Assembly: GCA_002840505.1 (NCBI GenBank)
Contig: PHBC01000005.1
Coordinates: 124,001-188,000, forward strand
From: Deltaproteobacteria bacterium HGW-Deltaproteobacteria-2
GTDB lineage: Bacteria; Desulfobacterota; Syntrophia; Syntrophales; Smithellaceae
Direction of reading: 5' to 3'
DNA length: 64,000 bases
Below are positions 16,453 through 25,618 of the stretch, in pieces (within the stretch, counting starts at the first letter, position 1; each line of letters begins with the position of its first letter). Both the position numbers and the translations under genes were made by a program. A model generated the notes under the pieces. It worked only from the letters and a program-made list of their open reading frames with translations. It was not told where the DNA came from and did not search any database.

Positions 16453-18293
16453 AAGAAAATTCTGATGTTCAAGCCCACCAGGTTATGGAAGAATTAAGAT
16501 TAAATTACGGCCCTAATAAAAAGTTTGTTACTGTTTGCGCCGGCACCGGCTGTCGCGCTAACGGCAGTCTCAAGGTCAAAGAAGCACTGGAGGCCGAAAT
16601 AAAAAAACAAAAAATGAATGTGGATGTCCTTGCCACGGGATGCCTGGGTTTTTGTGAAAAAGGGCCCATGCTGATCATCCATCCCGATAAATATTTTTAT
16701 CAGTCAGTAAAAGAGGAAGATGTGCCGGAAATCGTTTCCAAAACCGTTGGCAAAGGAGAAGTTATCAGCAGGCTGCTTTACCGTCATCCGGAAACGAAAA
16801 AAACTCTGTTCAGGGAAGAGGACCTACCCTTTTACAAAAAACAACTGCGAGTGGTGTTCGGCTCCAATGGCATGCTTGATCCGACGCGACTTGACGATTA
16901 TCTGGCCATCGACGGTTACCAGGCGCTGGCCAAAGTTCTTTCTGAAATGACACCGGAAGGCGTAATCAACGAAGTGAAAAAAGCCGGATTGCGTGGTCGT
17001 GGCGGCGGCGGGTTTCATGCTGCCGTCAAGTGGGAAGGAGTGCGCAAGGCACACGGCGAACCCAAGTATGTCATCGCCAATGGCGATGAGGGCGATCCCG
17101 GCGCCTATATGGACAGAAGCCTCATGGAAGGCAATCCCCACAGTATCATTGAAGGAATGATTATCGGCGCTTACGCAGCAGGTGCCAGCGAAGGTTATAT
17201 CTATGTGAGAAACGAATATCCGCTGGCAGTAACGCATTTGACGATTGCGATTGCGGCGGCCAGAGAAGCCGGCCTTTTAGGCAAAAACATTTTAGGAACG
17301 AAATTTTCGTTTGACATTAAGATTAATAAAGGGGCCGGAGCATTCGTCTGCGGTGAATCATCCGCTTTATTTGCGTCGATTGAAGGCCGTGCCGGTGAAC
17401 CGCGTGCCAAATATGTTCACGCTGTGGAAAAAGGCTTGTATGACAAACCCACAGTCCTCAACAACGTGGAGACATGGGCCAACGTGCCATTGATTATCAA
17501 TAAAGGTGCTGACTGGTATGCTTCCATCGGGACCGAAGGATCCAAAGGAACAAAAATATTTTCGCTGGTCGGCAAGATTAACAACACGGGCCTTGTTGAA
17601 GTTCCGATGGGAACAACTTTGTACGAAATCATTTATGATATGGGCGGCGGTATTCCCAAAGGACGCAAATTCAAAGCAGTACAAACCGGTGGTCCTTCCG
17701 GAGGCTGTATTCCGGAGAGCCTGCTGGACATACAGGTGGATTTCGACAAACTTTATGAAGTCGGCTCGATGATGGGTTCCGGCGGTATGATTGTCATGGA
17801 CGACACTTCCTGCATGGTGGATGTTGCCAAATACTTTACCGCCTTTTTGCAGGAGGAATCCTGCGGCAAATGCGTGCCCTGCCGTGAAGGTGTTCGCCGT
17901 ATGAGAGAAATTCTTGATGATATCTCTTCAGGTAAAGGACGGGAAGGCGATGTAGAACTTCTGGAAAAAATAGCTACAGGCGTAGCGGACGGTTCTCTTT
18001 GCGCGCTGGGTGGCAGCGCTCCCAATCCGGTACTCAGCACCATCAAGTATTTCCGTGAAGAGTATGACGCGCACATCAAAGAACACCGCTGTCCGGCTGG
18101 TGTCTGCAAGGCACTCATCACCTACAGCATTGACAAAGAAAAATGCACCGGCTGTGGCGTTTGTCTTAAAGCGTGTCCCACTCAGGCAATCAGCGGCGAG
18201 AAGAAAAAAGCTCATATTATTGATAATAACAAGTGTACCCGTTGCGGCGCGTGTATTGAAAGCTGCAAATTTGAAGCAATTCTTGTGAAATAA
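16449..18293 (+). CDS. NuoF/HydB-like NADH-binding flavoprotein with extra ferredoxin domains
   Basis: 614 residues, longer than complex I NuoF. The order is: N-terminal thioredoxin-like [2Fe-2S] domain (about 1-115), FMN/NADH core with [17 protein letters not shown] and [24 protein letters not shown] domain, the 4Fe-4S motif [12 protein letters not shown], and a C-terminal two-cluster ferredoxin domain ([12 protein letters not shown] and [11 protein letters not shown]). This architecture is that of HydB/HndC of NAD(P)-dependent electron-bifurcating enzymes. It should exchange electrons between NAD(H) and ferredoxin-level carriers. No [FeFe]-hydrogenase HydA gene is present here. Confidence 0.93.
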   Translation: MKENSDVQAHQVMEELRLNYGPNKKFVTVCAGTGCRANGSLKVKEALEAEIKKQKMNVDVLATGCLGFCEKGPMLIIHPDKYFYQSVKEEDVPEIVSKTVGKGEVISRLLYRHPETKKTLFREEDLPFYKKQLRVVFGSNGMLDPTRLDDYLAIDGYQALAKVLSEMTPEGVINEVKKAGLRGRGGGGFHAAVKWEGVRKAHGEPKYVIANGDEGDPGAYMDRSLMEGNPHSIIEGMIIGAYAAGASEGYIYVRNEYPLAVTHLTIAIAAAREAGLLGKNILGTKFSFDIKINKGAGAFVCGESSALFASIEGRAGEPRAKYVHAVEKGLYDKPTVLNNVETWANVPLIINKGADWYASIGTEGSKGTKIFSLVGKINNTGLVEVPMGTTLYEIIYDMGGGIPKGRKFKAVQTGGPSGGCIPESLLDIQVDFDKLYEVGSMMGSGGMIVMDDTSCMVDVAKYFTAFLQEESCGKCVPCREGVRRMREILDDISSGKGREGDVELLEKIATGVADGSLCALGGSAPNPVLSTIKYFREEYDAHIKEHRCPAGVCKALITYSIDKEKCTGCGVCLKACPTQAISGEKKKAHIIDNNKCTRCGACIESCKFEAILVK

Positions 18294-18309
18294 AAAGGTA
18301 GGATAAGCC

Positions 18310-19023
18310 ATGGTAAATTTGACTGTTGACGGAAAAAATATATCGGCGCCGAAGGGGACTATGCTTCTGGAAGCAATTCGTGGTGCGGGAATTTCTATTC
18401 CCACTCTCTGCGCACATGAGGCGGTAAGCCGTTCCGGAGCTTGCAGACTTTGCGTCGTTGAAATTAAAAAAGGCAATCGAACAAGAATCGTCACTTCCTG
18501 TCTCTACGGCGCGGAAGAAGGGCTTATCGTTAATACAAAAAGTGACCGCGTTCTTAATGTGCGGCGTCTGGTAATGGAGCTGCTTTTAGCGCGCTGTCCC
18601 GAATCTGAAGTTCTACAGAAACTGGCGAAAGAACTTTGCGTGGAATCGCAGGCAAGGTTTGCCGTCGATACGGATAAAGGCAAATGTATTTTATGCCGTT
18701 CCTGCGTACGCGTGTGCGAAGAAGTTGTCGGCGTGAGTGCCATAGGTCTTTTCGCCCGTGGTTCCCAAAAAACTGTCGGCACTCCTTACAATGAAAAATC
18801 GGACGTCTGCATCGGCTGCGGAGCTTGTGTTTATGTTTGTCCCACCGGCCATATTGAAATGACTTCAACCGGCGACAAACGCAAAATCTGGGGGCGCACT
18901 TTCAAGATGCAGACCTGTGCGAAATGCGGCAAGTTTTTCGCTCCCGTGGATCAATTAAAATTCATCAGCAAGAAAACCGGTGTTCCCTTAAACGAACTGA
19001 CTGTTTGTACCGAATGCCGGTAG
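18310..19023 (+). CDS. NuoG N-terminal-like iron-sulfur subunit (HoxU/HndD-N type)
   Basis: 237 residues. A [2Fe-2S] domain with Cys34, 45, 48 and 64 is followed by a two-cluster ferredoxin region, CILCRSCVRVCEE and CIGCGACVYVCP. The molybdopterin domain of NuoG and the H-cluster domain of HydA are both absent. A further four-Cys group (CAKCGKFF ... CTEC) closes the protein and may bind zinc or a cluster. This truncated NuoG type occurs in HoxU and in BamGHI-like modules, where it passes electrons between the flavoprotein and a partner enzyme; the partner here is most simply the adjacent 2-oxoacid oxidoreductase (inference). Confidence 0.9.
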   Translation: MVNLTVDGKNISAPKGTMLLEAIRGAGISIPTLCAHEAVSRSGACRLCVVEIKKGNRTRIVTSCLYGAEEGLIVNTKSDRVLNVRRLVMELLLARCPESEVLQKLAKELCVESQARFAVDTDKGKCILCRSCVRVCEEVVGVSAIGLFARGSQKTVGTPYNEKSDVCIGCGACVYVCPTGHIEMTSTGDKRKIWGRTFKMQTCAKCGKFFAPVDQLKFISKKTGVPLNELTVCTECR

Positions 19024-19284
19024 AATTTGTTTTCTAAAAAAATAATCGGTTAAGTATGACTACAGCGGAATTAGTTGTTGCTGCGAGTGCATTGCTGCCG
19101 GCGTTTTTTTAATCTTAATTACTCTGTTTTCAAAAAAATATAGTTTTGGAGAAGCAAAAAAATCTAGATCCTTTATTAATAAAAATTAATTTTATGATCT
19201 TGACTTTTAGAAATATAATTACTAGAAGAATAATGTTGAAAAATATTTCACATTATAATAATAAAATATAGGAGGGGAAAGATT

Positions 19285-19734
19285 ATGTTTGCACCAAAGA
19301 ATATTCTTGTTCCGACAGATTTTTCGAAATATGCAGATGCGGCATTAAAGATTGCTGTTGATATGGCAGTTACATATGATGCCAATATCTATCTCTTACA
19401 TGCTGTTGATAATACAATCTCGCGAAAGTCACTTGATTACGGTATTCGTTATGAAGAGATCAAACAAATTGAAGAAAACAGTATCAGCTCGTCCGCAGAA
19501 AGATTGAAAAAACAAGCCGCTGCTATTATCAAGAGCGATAAGGTAAAAGTTGTTTTTGATACAAAGCTTGGTGATCCCTCTGAAATAATATTGAAAGAGC
19601 AGAAAGCGAAGAAAGTTGATTTAATCGTTATTGCCTCTCATGGAAAATCAGGGATTGTCAGGTATCTTATGGGAAGCGTTGCGACTAAAGTAGCAAAAAG
19701 TGCAAAGTGCCCTGTAATGGTGGTTAAGATTTAA
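19285..19734 (+). CDS. Universal stress protein (UspA family)
   Basis: 149 residues with the N-terminal FAPKNILVPTDFSKYAD strand-loop and the C-terminal VIASHGKSG ... GSVATKVAKSAKCPVMVV nucleotide-binding pattern typical of ATP-binding Usp proteins. Preceded by GGAGGGG. Single-domain Usp proteins respond to starvation and redox stress, and often accompany transporters; here it lies upstream of a TRAP transporter but with a 210-base gap, so co-transcription is uncertain. Confidence 0.9.
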   Translation: MFAPKNILVPTDFSKYADAALKIAVDMAVTYDANIYLLHAVDNTISRKSLDYGIRYEEIKQIEENSISSSAERLKKQAAAIIKSDKVKVVFDTKLGDPSEIILKEQKAKKVDLIVIASHGKSGIVRYLMGSVATKVAKSAKCPVMVVKI

Positions 19735-19948
19735 TATGAAATTAATTGTGTAGGTACGATTTAAAAAGTGTCAGCAGCAATTTATTTCATGTTGGTAGGT
19801 GATGGGTGTCGCAATTTAATATATCTTTGGTGCTTTTATTGGTGCTGAAATCCTCGTTTTGCGGCTTAAAACAACTTGACGTGAATATCTTTAAGTATCA
19901 AGAGTAAAAAAAGAGGTGCTTCATTAGTATTTCGGGAAGGAGAGTGTT

Positions 19949-21010
19949 ATGAAACGCAGGATGGTAGGGCTTCTGTGCGTGGGGCTCGTTGTGTTTTATA
20001 TGGGAGCCTTGTCTCAAGTAGCATGGGGAGCCGATAACGTTAAGCAAATTAGAAATGGTAAAACAGTATATGTTTGTAAGATGGGTACTCTGGCTCCGGA
20101 AGGGGTTGGCTGGGCTGCTCTAATCAAAACAATGATTACTCCCGGAATATTAAAAGCGACGAATAGCCAGGTGGTTTTAGATTGGTATTGGGGCGGTACG
20201 ATGGGAGATGATCAGGACATATTAGCCAAGATGCGCAATATGCAGTTGCAGGGCGGTGCATTTTCCGGACAGGGACTGGTGATGGCTTGTCCGGAGATAG
20301 CCTTGATGGAACTCCCGTTCTTGTTTGAGAATTATGACGAAGTGGAATACGTTTATTCCAAGCTAAGACCTCGCATTAGTCAGTGGTTTGAGAAGAGAGG
20401 ATATCATCTTATCGTGTTGGCAGAACAGGATTTTGACCAAATCTATTCCACGAAAATCCCCATCAAGACGCCTGATGATTTCAGAAACAGCCGTGTCTTA
20501 ACCTGGTACGGTCCGCTGGAAGAGAGAACTTTGAAGGCGCTGGGAGCGAGCCCTTTACCTATTCGCGTGCCTGAAGTAGCCGCTTCTATACGCACAGGAG
20601 TATGCGATGCCTTCATCAGTCCGGGTATATGGGCGGTCGGCACTCAGATGTATACGGTTATGAAATACATTAATCCTATGCACATACGGTATTCACCGGC
20701 CGGCGGCGTTATCATGTTATCGACATGGAATATTCTGCCTAAAGACTTGCAAGTTGCCATTGATAATTACGCGATAACCGTTGAGAAAGAGTTCAGGCAG
20801 AAAGTCCGCGAAAGCAACGAAAAATGCCTGAAAGCCATGTATAAGTATGGTATGAAAGAAGTCAAAATGACACCGGCGGAAATTGATGTTTTAAAAAAGA
20901 AACTTGCGCCGGTTTGGGATGAATTTGCCGCAAAGGGATACTATTCGAAGGCTGAGCTGGCAGAGGTTAAGGGTCTTTTAGCGGAGTTTCGAGCCAAGAA
21001 AAGAAAATAA
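19949..21010 (+). CDS. TRAP transporter solute-binding protein DctP, copy 1
   Basis: 353 residues with a signal peptide (basic MKRR, hydrophobic core, likely cleavage after VAWGA near residue 28). The DctP-type motifs follow: GGTMGDDQDILAKMRNMQLQGG, an invariant-type Arg in the PLPIRVPEVAASIRTGVCDAF region, and the C-terminal helix. It captures an organic anion in the periplasm for the DctQM permease downstream. The protein is closely similar to the next gene along its whole length, indicating tandem duplication. Ribosome site GGAAGGAG precedes the ATG. Confidence 0.93.
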   Translation: MKRRMVGLLCVGLVVFYMGALSQVAWGADNVKQIRNGKTVYVCKMGTLAPEGVGWAALIKTMITPGILKATNSQVVLDWYWGGTMGDDQDILAKMRNMQLQGGAFSGQGLVMACPEIALMELPFLFENYDEVEYVYSKLRPRISQWFEKRGYHLIVLAEQDFDQIYSTKIPIKTPDDFRNSRVLTWYGPLEERTLKALGASPLPIRVPEVAASIRTGVCDAFISPGIWAVGTQMYTVMKYINPMHIRYSPAGGVIMLSTWNILPKDLQVAIDNYAITVEKEFRQKVRESNEKCLKAMYKYGMKEVKMTPAEIDVLKKKLAPVWDEFAAKGYYSKAELAEVKGLLAEFRAKKRK

Positions 21011-21027
21011 TTAATTTGTTTAATTTA

Positions 21028-21057
21028 TTAGCCCTGCGGTTTCTGCCACAGGGCTAA
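21028..21057 (+). terminator. Hairpin between the two dctP genes
   Basis: TTAGCCCTG (21028-21036) pairs with CAGGGCTAA (21049-21057). There is no T run directly after, so it may be a processing or partial termination site that sets binding-protein levels. A related GCCCTGCAG/CTGCAGGGC hairpin follows the second dctP gene. Confidence 0.45.
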
Positions 21058-21236
21058 TTAGCATAACGTTTTTGAGAAAAATCGTTACTGCGGTTCCTTA
21101 CAGTATCGAAGTCAAAAAGGAAGAGGTAATAACCTGTAATCAACTGAATTTGTTTGGTTAAAATTGGCACATTGAAGATGTCAAAAATCAAACAAAGTTA
21201 GAAATGGTTAATTATTATTTCGGAAAGGAGATTTCT

Positions 21237-22304
21237 ATGAGATGTAAGGTTGTATTGCTTCTGTGCATGGGGTTTGTCTTGTTTTTTATGGGTTCAGCTT
21301 CTTTGTGTCAAGTAGCATCGGCGGCAGATAGTATTAAACAAGTTAAAGATGGAAAAGCGTTGTATCTTTGTAAGATGGGTACATTGGCTCCCGAAGGGGT
21401 AGGCTGGGCCGCTTTAATCAAATCGATTATTAATCCAGGGGTATTCAAGGTTACTAATGGTCAGGTTAAATTGGATTGGTATTACGGCGGTACGATGGGC
21501 GATGACCAGGATATATTAGCCAAGATGCGCAATGGTCAATTACAGGGAGGAGGATTTACCGGACAGGGACTGGTGATGGCTTGTCCGGAAATGGCCTTGA
21601 TGGAACTCCCGTTCATGTTTGAAAATTATGATGAAGTGGAATATATTTACTCTAAGTTTAGACCACGCATTAGTCAGTGGTTTGAAAAGAGAGGATACCA
21701 CATTGTTGTGTTGGCGGAACAGGATTTTGATCAACTATACTCCACAAAAATTCCAATAAAAACTCCTGAAGATTTCAAGAAAAGCCGTATTTTAACATGG
21801 TATGGACCGCTGGAAGAGAGGACTTTAAAGGCTCTGGGGGCGAGTCCTTTGCCGATTCGCGTGCCAGAAGTAGCTGCTTCTATTCGTACAGGTGTTTGCG
21901 ATGCTTTTGTCAGCCCGGCTCTGTGGGCTGTTGGCACCCAGATGTATACGGTTATGAAATACCTTAATCCTCTTCGCATCCGATATTCGCCGGCGGCTGG
22001 CGTTATATCTTTATCGGCATGGAACCAAATACCTAAGGAAATGCAAACTGATATTGATAATTTTGCAATGTCAGTGGAGAAGGATTTCAGGCGGCAAGTC
22101 CGCGCAAGCAATGAAAAATCTCTTAAAGCCATGTATAAATATGGCATGAAAGAAGTTACAATGACGTCGGCTGAAATTGATGTTTTTAAAAAGAGACTCC
22201 TGCCGGTTTGGGATGAATTTGCCGCAAAGGGAAACTATTCTAAGACCGAGTTAGCGGAGGTTAAAGGGCTGTTAGCGGAATTTCGAAGCAAAAATAAAAA
22301 GTAA
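21237..22304 (+). CDS. TRAP transporter solute-binding protein DctP, copy 2
   Basis: 355 residues from ATG 21237, chosen over an in-frame ATG at 21204 because GGAAAGGAG lies directly upstream and the signal peptide MRCKVVLLLCMGFVLFF begins there. It aligns end to end with the preceding DctP, with most changes near the N-terminus and at scattered surface positions; the ligand region PLPIRVPEVAASIRTGVCDAF is identical. It may supply a second specificity or dosage for the same DctQM permease. Confidence 0.93.
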   Translation: MRCKVVLLLCMGFVLFFMGSASLCQVASAADSIKQVKDGKALYLCKMGTLAPEGVGWAALIKSIINPGVFKVTNGQVKLDWYYGGTMGDDQDILAKMRNGQLQGGGFTGQGLVMACPEMALMELPFMFENYDEVEYIYSKFRPRISQWFEKRGYHIVVLAEQDFDQLYSTKIPIKTPEDFKKSRILTWYGPLEERTLKALGASPLPIRVPEVAASIRTGVCDAFVSPALWAVGTQMYTVMKYLNPLRIRYSPAAGVISLSAWNQIPKEMQTDIDNFAMSVEKDFRRQVRASNEKSLKAMYKYGMKEVTMTSAEIDVFKKRLLPVWDEFAAKGNYSKTELAEVKGLLAEFRSKNKK

Positions 22305-22324
22305 GTGGTTTGTGTAAATTTATT

Positions 22325-22348
22325 GCCCTGCAGAATGAACTGCAGGGC
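22325..22348 (+). terminator. Hairpin after the second dctP gene
   Basis: Perfect inverted repeat GCCCTGCAG / CTGCAGGGC with a six-base loop. No strong T run follows. The rest of the 318-base gap before dctQ shows no gene or clear promoter. Confidence 0.45.
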
Positions 22349-22623
22349 GAAGCTATTATATATTATTTTAATATTTTTTAATTTGTATTAGGATAAATCT
22401 TTGAATAAGATATTTTTACGGTAACCCTCTTTGCCGTAGAAAAGGTGAAAAGGGCTTATTCGGTTTCGCGGCGAGCTTATCTTACGGAACAGGCTGTGAA
22501 GTTTATTGCAAGCTTTCTGTAAAATACGGATATTTTGTGTAATTATTCTAAAAGGTTACTTACAATTGGGTTGGCTGCACTTCCCTGATTGTAAAGGTAA
22601 ATACATGAAAAAAAGGAGAAGCG

Positions 22624-23154
22624 ATGTCTAGTTTATTTAACTTTTTAGAGCAGATCGATGGATTCCTTGTGCGCATAGAAAAAGGGCTGATCATTCTTGT
22701 ACTTTTTCTGTTGATTGTACTTTCTTTCGGTCAGGTGGTCGCAAGGAATGTTTTTAAAGTAGGTTACATGTGGATAGATGAGTTAACGCGCGTTATAGTG
22801 TTGTGGATGGCTTTTATAGGGGGATCGTTATGTTCAGAGTATGCCAGACACATGCGAATTGATATAATTCTTCACTTAATGAAAGGAAAGAAGAAGCGTG
22901 CCGTGGAGATTATCGGTAATGTCTTTATTATAGTGATTTGTGCGTTTCTTTTTTGGGCGTCAATTAACCACATCAAATATCAAATGGAGTCTTCCGTGCA
23001 GTTGATGTTGCAGGGAGTTCCGGATTGGATAATTAGTGTAATAATTCCTTATTTCTTTATGGTGACGATGCTGAGGGCGTTATTGCGCATAAAGAAAGAT
23101 ATCTTAGGTGAAGAGCAGATAAAACTTCCGGTTATGGGGTCGGTTGATCTTTAG
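22624..23154 (+). CDS. TRAP transporter small permease DctQ
   Basis: 176 residues with four transmembrane segments (about 17-37, 50-70, 90-112 and 133-153). The VLWMAFIGGSLCSEYARHMRID stretch (W-x-x-F-x-G-x4-x-x-x-H) is characteristic of DctQ proteins. It forms the inner-membrane Q subunit that pairs with DctM. It starts after an AAGGAG ribosome site and lies about 70 bases upstream of dctM. Confidence 0.92.
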   Translation: MSSLFNFLEQIDGFLVRIEKGLIILVLFLLIVLSFGQVVARNVFKVGYMWIDELTRVIVLWMAFIGGSLCSEYARHMRIDIILHLMKGKKKRAVEIIGNVFIIVICAFLFWASINHIKYQMESSVQLMLQGVPDWIISVIIPYFFMVTMLRALLRIKKDILGEEQIKLPVMGSVDL

Positions 23155-23227
23155 TGAAAGCTGATATATGCGTTGCAAACTAAGAAAATGCAAATGCAAA
23201 AATTACTAAAAGGGAAGGTATAAAAAA

Positions 23228-24523
23228 ATGGCTATCATTTTCGCGATCGTTATAATATTTGGAGCTATATGCGGAGCGCCGCTTTTTGCCATTGTCGGCG
23301 GTGCGTCCATGTTCATATTTAATTTTGTTTCTCATGTTGATATATCATCGAGCATAATAGAAATGTGCCGATTGGCGAATGCGCCAGGAATCATGGCCAT
23401 TCCTTTGTTTGTATTGGCCGGTTATATACTGGTTGACAGCAAGGCATCTACCCGATTGGTTAATTTATCCAACGCCTTTATAGGATGGTTGCCGGGTGGT
23501 GCTGTTATAATAACGGTTATAGCGTGTTCCTTTTTTACGGCTATGACGGGAGCAAGCGGGATAACTATTATTGCCATTGCTGCTCTGATGCTGCCGTTTC
23601 TCCTTAAGGAAGGGTACTCCGAAAGCTTTTCTATGGGGCTGGTAAGTACTACCGGAAGTATCGGACTTTTATTTGTACCCAGTTTGCCCATCATTCTCTA
23701 TGGAATGTGTTGTCAGGTTGATATCACGCAACTGTTTATTGCCGGAGCCGTTCCGGGAATTTTCTTATGCGTAATAGTATCGGTCTATGGCGGGATTTAT
23801 GCTGTGATGAATAAAATTCCGACGATTCCTTTTTCTTTCAAAAAACTTAAAAAAGCCCTTTGGGAGACTAAATGGGAGATACCTCTTCCCTTCGTAATCG
23901 TTGGAGGGATTTATGGAGGTCTTATTACAGTCGGCGAGGCAGCAACTTTAACTGCAGTATATGTAATTATTACTGAATGCTTAATATACCGTGAAATTAA
24001 ATTTGTTCGACTAATGTCAATATTTTGGGAAAGCACGATTATGACCGGAGCAATATTGTGCGTTCTTGCCGCTGCTATGGGGCTTACCAATGCCTTCGTT
24101 GATTTGCATGCTGCTGAAAATATTATGAAACTTCTTCAATCTACATTTCATGAGAAATGGACATTCCTCCTTGCTTTAAACGCATTTCTCTTAGTTGTCG
24201 GGTGTTTTCTGGAAATCTTCTCCGCAATTATCGTGATTGCTCCGCTAATAATACCCGCGGCTTTATCTTACGGGATAGATCCGGTTCACCTGGGAATTAT
24301 TTTCCTCACAAATATGGAGGTTTCCTATATGTGTCCGCCTGTGGGTTTGAATCTGCTTCTCAGCAGTTTGCGTTTTAGAGTACCGATCATGAAGCTATAT
24401 TTATTTGTTATTCCTTTTTTGATTATTATGATCGTTGCTTTACTGATTATTACTTATTATCCACAGATGTCGATGTGGTTAATAGATGCTCTGGGACAGC
24501 GCAAGGAAATAATAATGATGTAG
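23228..24523 (+). CDS. TRAP transporter large permease DctM
   Basis: 431 residues with about 12 hydrophobic segments. DctM motifs are visible, including GAPLFAIVGG near the start, the AMTGASGITI loop, the FVPSLPIILYGM loop and GCFLEIFSAIIVIAPLIIPAA. These correspond to the sodium- and substrate-coupled transport core. The C-terminus with the PPVGLNLLLSS motif is intact. It is followed by the TatT lipoprotein gene with a short gap. Confidence 0.94.
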   Translation: MAIIFAIVIIFGAICGAPLFAIVGGASMFIFNFVSHVDISSSIIEMCRLANAPGIMAIPLFVLAGYILVDSKASTRLVNLSNAFIGWLPGGAVIITVIACSFFTAMTGASGITIIAIAALMLPFLLKEGYSESFSMGLVSTTGSIGLLFVPSLPIILYGMCCQVDITQLFIAGAVPGIFLCVIVSVYGGIYAVMNKIPTIPFSFKKLKKALWETKWEIPLPFVIVGGIYGGLITVGEAATLTAVYVIITECLIYREIKFVRLMSIFWESTIMTGAILCVLAAAMGLTNAFVDLHAAENIMKLLQSTFHEKWTFLLALNAFLLVVGCFLEIFSAIIVIAPLIIPAALSYGIDPVHLGIIFLTNMEVSYMCPPVGLNLLLSSLRFRVPIMKLYLFVIPFLIIMIVALLIITYYPQMSMWLIDALGQRKEIIMM

Positions 24524-24559
24524 TTTGTTTTAACAACAATTAATTTTAAGGAGGGTATA

Positions 24560-25483
24560 ATGATAACAAAAAAAATTGGACTGCTTTTAAAGAGTATTTT
24601 ACTCCTCTGTTTAATTGCTTCGCTGTTCCTGGGTGTATCCGGATGTACGGCAACAAGGCATACGTTACAGAAAGCAGCTATTCCCATGATTGATACGTCG
24701 GTGGATGATCTTGTGGATAATCTGCTGAGGACGAAAAACGGCGCTTTTGTCAAAGATGGCCTCCCCGGAGCTCTGCTGGTAGTTACCGGTTTGACCGAAC
24801 TGGCGCCGACAAATTACAGACTGCTGGCAACGACATCCTTCCTGTATGCGGCTTTAGGCCTGTTTGTAGAGGACGAAAATAAAGATTATGCCATATCCCT
24901 GTACAAGGTCGGAACAGAATATGGTATGCGGGCCATGAAGGTCAATAATTCCAAATTTCGTAAAGCCTTGGAAGAGGGGGTTCTTGTGCCTGATGCGGCC
25001 AAATACCTGACGAAGGATGATTTGAAGGCTCTGACCTGGTACGGGATCAACCTTGCCAAGCGTGTGACGCTGCAGTTGGATACCCCGGAAGAAATTACGG
25101 ATATTCAAGACGCCGTTGCCACGGCAAAGCGCTCTGCCGAGCTTGATCCAAAGTATGCCTGGGGTGCCAACTGGGCCCTTCTTGGTATATTTTATGCTGT
25201 TGTGCCGGCATTCGGTGGCATGGGCACTGGGCCGGAGGCTTCAAAAGAAGCATTTGCTAACGGTAACAGAGCAGAACAGGGTGAATTTGGATTGATGGAT
25301 GTAATGGTGGCGAGGTATTTGTGCCCCCTCCTCAAGGATCGGGACTGGTATGACCAACTGAATAACCGGGTGCTGGAAATGGATCCCTGCAAACTGGGCG
25401 GCGGCCTATGCGTCATCAACGAGCTGGCCAAACAGAAGGCGAGGTCCAATGTAGAAAATAAAATCAAATGGATGGGTTATTAA
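24560..25483 (+). CDS. TRAP transporter-associated lipoprotein TatT (T component)
   Basis: 307 residues with a lipoprotein signal: hydrophobic core then VSGC, giving lipidated Cys29. The rest is helical and Ala/Leu-rich with TPR-like helices, including an ALGLFVEDENKDYAISLYKVGTEYG segment and the APTNYRLLATTSFLYAA motif, matching the TatT family. TatT proteins form periplasmic trimers that dock with the DctP binding protein in TPR-protein-associated TRAP systems described in Treponema. The gene closes the dctP-dctP-dctQ-dctM-tatT operon and is followed by a strong terminator. Confidence 0.85.
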   Translation: MITKKIGLLLKSILLLCLIASLFLGVSGCTATRHTLQKAAIPMIDTSVDDLVDNLLRTKNGAFVKDGLPGALLVVTGLTELAPTNYRLLATTSFLYAALGLFVEDENKDYAISLYKVGTEYGMRAMKVNNSKFRKALEEGVLVPDAAKYLTKDDLKALTWYGINLAKRVTLQLDTPEEITDIQDAVATAKRSAELDPKYAWGANWALLGIFYAVVPAFGGMGTGPEASKEAFANGNRAEQGEFGLMDVMVARYLCPLLKDRDWYDQLNNRVLEMDPCKLGGGLCVINELAKQKARSNVENKIKWMGY

Positions 25484-25505
25484 GAGCGGTTTGTTTTTAA
25501 ACATG

Positions 25506-25547
25506 CAGGTTGTTCAGGCTCTTTCGCTTGAACAACCTGTTTTATTT
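25506..25547 (+). terminator. Rho-independent terminator of the TRAP operon
   Basis: CAGGTTGTTCA (25506-25516) and TGAACAACCTG (25529-25539) form an 11-bp stem followed by TTTTATTT. It lies 23 bases after the tatT stop codon. Confidence 0.85.
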
Positions 25548-25618
25548 AAATCCTCTCAAAAAAGTTTATAGTGCCTTTTCAGATTTATTAGAACTCATTT
25601 CCAACGATTGCCATCCAT

